Source: an uncultured Bacteroidota bacterium (GTDB taxonomy: Bacteria > Bacteroidota > Bacteroidia > Flavobacteriales > Flavobacteriaceae). From it: a DNA stretch of 64,000 nucleotides. Below are positions 59,603-64,000 of the stretch, piece by piece. The translations under genes were made by a program, and so were the position numbers. The DNA is taken from contig CACASE010000001.1 of NCBI GenBank assembly GCA_902535165.1, forward strand, positions 62,001 through 126,000, given 5' to 3'. Position 1 is the stretch's first letter. Every line of letters begins with the position of its first letter. Under the pieces are notes generated by a model. That model was not told the origin of the DNA. It searched no databases and saw nothing but the letters and a program-made list of their open reading frames with translations.

Positions 59603-60275
59603 GATCTTGTAGAGTCTTTTTTGTTTTTTTAATATCCTTAATTACTAGTCCTTTTTCTAATAAAACAATTCTATCTGAAACCTCAGTCACATCTTGTAAA
59701 TCATGACTGGAAACAAGTACAGTTACACCTACTTTTTGGGAAAGAGTCTTTATTATTTTTTTTAATCTAATTTGAGTAGTTGGGTCAAGATTTGCAAATG
59801 GCTCATCTAGAATAATAACCTCTGGGTCTCCAATTAGCGCTGCTACGATTCCAACCTTTTTTTGATTACCCTTAGATAAATCTCTAATAAATTTTTTACC
59901 ACCTAAAATTTCTCCATTAAACAAATCCTCAAATTGCTTTAAAAATTCATCAACCTGCTTTTTTGAAAAGCTTCTCAATTCTCCAACAAAATAAAAATAT
60001 TCCTCCGGCATTAAATAGCTAACTAGAAATGATTCATCAAGAAATGCAGAAGTAAAACTTTTCCAGTCTTCACTATCTCTTACATTTATTCCGTTGTTTA
60101 AAACTTCGCCAGTTGTTGGTTTAATAAGATCTAATAATAAGCTAAATAGTGTTGTTTTACCTGCTCCATTATTTCCAACAAGTCCAAACGTTTGGCCTGA
60201 ATTAATGTCTAAATAATCTATTTTTAAAACGGTTTCTTTACTATACGTTTTTGTAATATTTCTAATTTTTATCAT
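59577..60275 (-). CDS. ABC transporter ATP-binding protein
   Basis: GNNGAGKTTLF, LSKGNQKKVGIVAAL, VIILDEPFANLDP. Confidence 0.95.
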   Translation of the reverse strand: MIKIRNITKTYSKETVLKIDYLDINSGQTFGLVGNNGAGKTTLFSLLLDLIKPTTGEVLNNGINVRDSEDWKSFTSAFLDESFLVSYLMPEEYFYFVGELRSFSKKQVDEFLKQFEDLFNGEILGGKKFIRDLSKGNQKKVGIVAALIGDPEVIILDEPFANLDPTTQIRLKKIIKTLSQKVGVTVLVSSHDLQDVTEVSDRIVLLEKGLVIKDIKKTKKTLQDLETYFNKE

Positions 60276-60277
60276 AA

Positions 60278-61765
60278 CTAATTTGTTTCCTTATATGCTG
60301 AAAGGGTTGAGTACTTTTCAATTTTATAAGTTTTTATTATAATGTTTAATACTAAGTCTTTAAAAAGAATACCTAAAATACCTATTGATCCAACTGAGAT
60401 ACATCCAATTGTATGACCAAAAAATGTTGATACAGCCCAATATAAAACCAAAGGGAGAACCATCTGAGGTAATGTTAGCAGTAATGTTTTTGAATTAAAA
60501 GCCTTTGAATTTCCCATGGCATTTTTAAATGAATTCAAATCAATTTTGACTTTTGTAAATGCTCCTGCCCACAACGTTAAATAAGAATTCACTCCTAGAT
60601 TAAATAAACCACAGGATAATACTGCAATAAGATGATATGATCCAAAAAAACCATAGATTGGGAGAGCGATAATAGTAGCTATAATTACACCAAAACTACC
60701 TAGATACCACTTTGATTTTAGATAATCAACATATTTAATATTTTGACACATCATAAATGAATAGTGTTGGCTATCCCAACTAGGAACCAAGGCGCAGAAG
60801 GAAAAAATAAATCCTCCTGTTGAAAATAAATATGCAAAAAATAAAAAGGTATCTCCAAGCAAGTCTTCAACACCTAAAAAGATAAGTCCATATAGAATAA
60901 ACAATAAGGACATAAGGGCTGTTGTTCTAGCTCTTTTAGAACGTTTAATAAGTCTAAAATCATTTCTTAAAAAAGTAGACATATCTCCAAATCGATTTAA
61001 AAAATCCAGATTATCTTGCTTTGCTTCCATGACTTTTTTTCTAAGACCAGTATCTATGAAAAAATTATTTTTAAAGAATTGAATTACACTGTAATATGTA
61101 AAGGCTAAAATTATTAGGGGGATAATTACTAATATTTTATCCTCATAAAACATGTAAAATATCCACTCAGAAATAGGATTAAAACTAAAAATCTTAAAAA
61201 AATCTAAAGCATAAACAATAGCCAAAATAACTCCTAATACAATTACAACTCGATCTTTTTTATTTAGATATATATTAAGAAAGTTGGTAATATATAAAAT
61301 CAAATACATGGACAAATTCCAAAGTATAAGCTGAGTTAAATCAAATTTTTCTGGTGAATAAATTGTCAGTGAAAAAACAAGTAGGTATAGAATTGATATT
61401 AAATTGAAAAAAGAGAAAATGGTTTTATTTAATGAAAATCTAATTATTTTATCTCTTTTAATTCTTAATAACAGTAAGGGTTTCATATTTATTATTGGAG
61501 TGGCTTGACCAAAATATCTACCTACAACCCAAAACGCAAAAATGTAAAAAAGCATATTAGAATTTAATAGTAGAAATGGATTTTCCACATCAGCTTCTTG
61601 TTTTATAAATGCTGCTCCACCATTGCCATGAATATATGCCAAACCGATTGTCATAAAAAAAATATAAATGTAGCTAAGCCACATAAATATTTTAGTAGCT
61701 ATTTTTCCTCCTAGTGTGGCTGATCTAAAAAAAGATTTATATTCTAATTTAATTAAATGAAACAA
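60278..61765 (-). CDS. DUF5687-like ABC permease
   Basis: Large polytopic membrane protein directly upstream of the ABC ATPase; FVPSWDSQHYSFMM-like region. Confidence 0.75.
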   Translation of the reverse strand: MFHLIKLEYKSFFRSATLGGKIATKIFMWLSYIYIFFMTIGLAYIHGNGGAAFIKQEADVENPFLLLNSNMLFYIFAFWVVGRYFGQATPIINMKPLLLLRIKRDKIIRFSLNKTIFSFFNLISILYLLVFSLTIYSPEKFDLTQLILWNLSMYLILYITNFLNIYLNKKDRVVIVLGVILAIVYALDFFKIFSFNPISEWIFYMFYEDKILVIIPLIILAFTYYSVIQFFKNNFFIDTGLRKKVMEAKQDNLDFLNRFGDMSTFLRNDFRLIKRSKRARTTALMSLLFILYGLIFLGVEDLLGDTFLFFAYLFSTGGFIFSFCALVPSWDSQHYSFMMCQNIKYVDYLKSKWYLGSFGVIIATIIALPIYGFFGSYHLIAVLSCGLFNLGVNSYLTLWAGAFTKVKIDLNSFKNAMGNSKAFNSKTLLLTLPQMVLPLVLYWAVSTFFGHTIGCISVGSIGILGILFKDLVLNIIIKTYKIEKYSTLSAYKETN

Positions 61766-61793
61766 GTATGCAATTTAAAAAATTATGATCTAT

Positions 61794-62672
61794 TTATTCA
61801 GCAAATTTTTTATAATATTTCCACAAGAAATAAATCATAATCAGTGAAAACAAAATGGACAAATATGAACCCTCAAAACCAAAATCACCACCATTTATAT
61901 TATTATTTTCTATTATTTCAAATTCAATTAATGAGTAGGTATCCATTCCGCTAACATTAAAGCCAAACATTACTTGAAAGAAATTCCAACTCAAATGCAG
62001 TGCAATTGGAAACCAAAGATTTTTTGTGTATACATATGATACTCCAAGTAATATTCCTGCTATAAAAAGCTCTGTAAGTGCAATATAATTTACATTAGGA
62101 TTAAAAAAATGTAAAAGTGAAAAAATTGCAGATGAAATAATTAAAGAAATAATTGGGTTAAATGATTGCAGAAGATTCTTTAAAACATAGCCTCTAACAT
62201 AAGTTTCTTCAGCAACAGAAACTGCTATAAACAATAGAAATAATAAAATAATATTTTTTAAATCGTAATTAAACTCAATAAATTTAATTTCACCTAATAA
62301 TATTAAAATAGTGTAACCAACTGCCATGAGAAGAAGGCCTAGAGTCATGCCTAATATAATATCATTAACCTTTCCTACAAGACTAAAACCTAACTTTATA
62401 AAAGGTTCATTATCCACGAATCTCATCAAGATCCATAAAAGCAATATAACACCAATTAAATCAAAGTATTGAATAATTGTATCAGCAGCCAAGAAATCTC
62501 TCAAATGTTCAATTTCTAAATATTCATCAAAATCAAAGTCAATAATTCCCCTTTCACCAAGTAAGCTTGATAATCCCACTCCAAAGCCTTGAAAAAAAGA
62601 CACAAAAATAAAGAATGGAATAATACTTAAAATGGCTGTAAGCCAGCCCTTGTGGTTGGTAACTTTTTTCAT
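61794..62672 (-). CDS. CPBP family intramembrane metalloprotease
   Basis: EETYVRGYVLKNLL (EExxxR) and FSLLHFFNPN; HLSWNFFQ. Confidence 0.92.
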   Translation of the reverse strand: MKKVTNHKGWLTAILSIIPFFIFVSFFQGFGVGLSSLLGERGIIDFDFDEYLEIEHLRDFLAADTIIQYFDLIGVILLLWILMRFVDNEPFIKLGFSLVGKVNDIILGMTLGLLLMAVGYTILILLGEIKFIEFNYDLKNIILLFLLFIAVSVAEETYVRGYVLKNLLQSFNPIISLIISSAIFSLLHFFNPNVNYIALTELFIAGILLGVSYVYTKNLWFPIALHLSWNFFQVMFGFNVSGMDTYSLIEFEIIENNNINGGDFGFEGSYLSILFSLIMIYFLWKYYKKFAE

Positions 62673-62673
62673 A

Positions 62674-64000
62674 TTAGTTAAAATCCTTTTTATAAATATT
62701 TTGATGTGTTTTGTAAGCTATAACTTTATTATTATCATCTCTAATAATTTTCAATTCTTGTCCTAATTCATTGTTATTTAGAATTTTTTTGAATATGTCT
62801 CCCTCAATATGTTTATACAAGCTAATGTATGGGTCATCACTAGGCAATGATACAAGAGCCAAATTATCTCCCCAGGATTGCACATAAGTCTCACTAACCC
62901 ACGGTTGTGAAATATACTTCCCCTCAAATTCTTCAAATTTATTTATTTCTTCCCCTTTTTTTAGAGTAACATTACTTAAAATTTCATGAATTCCGTCTAT
63001 ATATTTTGTGGGGGATGTTCCGCTAGAATTAATCATTACAGAGTAAGCAAGTTCTTTATTAGTATTTATATATAATTGAGATCTGTAACCTGGACAAGAT
63101 CCTCCATGGCCAACCCAGTTTTCACCATCAAAATTATAAACTCCAAATCCTAATCCTCTAGTTACAGAAGTTAATTTATCATCCCAATGAATTTCATGCA
63201 TGAGTTTTAAAGTTTGAGGGGATAGAATCTTTTTTTCCAATGACTTTATAAGATCAATTTGCCACCTAGCAAATTTTGCTAAGTCTTCAACATTAGATGT
63301 AAATCCTGCTGCTGCTGCTATTCCATCAGCGTTAAAAAAGTTTACTTTTTCCCTCTCATTATTTCTATTTAGTGAAGAATATCCTAAAGTCAAATTTTTT
63401 CCATAATCCTCAGATGACATATATGTCTTAGTATTATTCATAGACAATGGAATAAGTATGTTTTGATTAACATAATCGTCAAAACTAGTTTGTGTAACCT
63501 CTTCTACTATAAAGCCTAATAAACTGAGACCAAGATTGCTATATTGATAGTATTTCGAAGGAGGATACAACATTTCTTGATTTTCTAACTCATCAATAAC
63601 ATCTTGTTTTGTTGGAAATGGGAAATCTGGCCATGACCAATATGGATGATTAGATTCTCTTGGTAATCCTGATGAATGCGAAAGAATAGACTTAATTGTT
63701 AATTCAGGAGCATCTTTAAAATCATTGTTTATGTCAAACCAAGGTAAAACTTTTTGAATTGGATCATCTAGGTTGATTTTTCCATCCTCAACCAATTGCA
63801 TTATTGCTACAGCTGTAAATAATTTTGAAATTGAGCAAATACTAAAGGTGTTTTCAACTTTCATTGGTTGGACTCCATTAGAAAAACCAAACGAACCAGC
63901 CCATTTAGTTTCGTTTTTATCTGTTACTAAAGCTGTTAAGCCAGGAAGTTTTTCATAATCTTTTTGGGCTTCTAGCCAATAATCAATTAGCTGAAAAGCT
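62674..64000 (-). CDS. serine hydrolase, class C beta-lactamase family (5' truncated by window edge)
   Basis: SISK catalytic motif, YSNLGLSLLG, GHGGSCPGYRS; frame stays open upstream (LTALVTDKNETKWAGSFGFSNGVQPMKVENTF) to the window end. Confidence 0.9.
   Translation of the reverse strand, partial: AFQLIDYWLEAQKDYEKLPGLTALVTDKNETKWAGSFGFSNGVQPMKVENTFSICSISKLFTAVAIMQLVEDGKINLDDPIQKVLPWFDINNDFKDAPELTIKSILSHSSGLPRESNHPYWSWPDFPFPTKQDVIDELENQEMLYPPSKYYQYSNLGLSLLGFIVEEVTQTSFDDYVNQNILIPLSMNNTKTYMSSEDYGKNLTLGYSSLNRNNEREKVNFFNADGIAAAAGFTSNVEDLAKFARWQIDLIKSLEKKILSPQTLKLMHEIHWDDKLTSVTRGLGFGVYNFDGENWVGHGGSCPGYRSQLYINTNKELAYSVMINSSGTSPTKYIDGIHEILSNVTLKKGEEINKFEEFEGKYISQPWVSETYVQSWGDNLALVSLPSDDPYISLYKHIEGDIFKKILNNNELGQELKIIRDDNNKVIAYKTHQNIYKKDFN

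Noticed and set aside
1-64000. CRISPR arrays, transposons, prophage, tRNA/rRNA genes
   Set aside because: No regularly spaced repeats, transposase/integrase motifs, or tRNA-like cloverleaf sequences noticed in intergenic regions; a tRNAscan/Infernal run would be decisive

Overview
This is a 64 kb, AT-rich chromosomal segment of a Bacteroidetes/Flavobacteriia-type bacterium, probably marine (lineage inferred from the families present and the promoter style). It is densely packed with core genes: dCMP deaminase, gpsA, pheS, a full Bat/MoxR aerotolerance operon, nadD, gmk, recO, ileS, lspA, uvrC, pgi, rsmI, tdk, alr, asd, accC/accB, rpmF, DUF177, pdxA and ribE. It also carries two TonB-dependent receptors, an azurin, a glutamate dehydrogenase and several ABC, protease and serine-hydrolase genes. 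I saw no rRNA, tRNA, CRISPR array, prophage or transposase. There is no obvious large undescribed system. The points most worth a second look are: (1) an IleRS whose HIGH motif reads GIHH (the GXHH swap linked to mupirocin resistance); (2) a ~665 bp, ~17% GC gap between accB and rpmF where relatives usually carry fabH; (3) a tightly coupled operon of three microproteins, two of them tandem paralogues, mostly missed by the ORF track; (4) parallel loss of zinc-ligand cysteines in L32, a DksA-like protein and thymidine kinase; (5) a secreted protein made of a duplicated helical domain split by an RG/GQ-rich linker; (6) a perfect 11-bp inverted repeat upstream of a TonB receptor. All identifications are by eye from translations and motifs; no database search was run.
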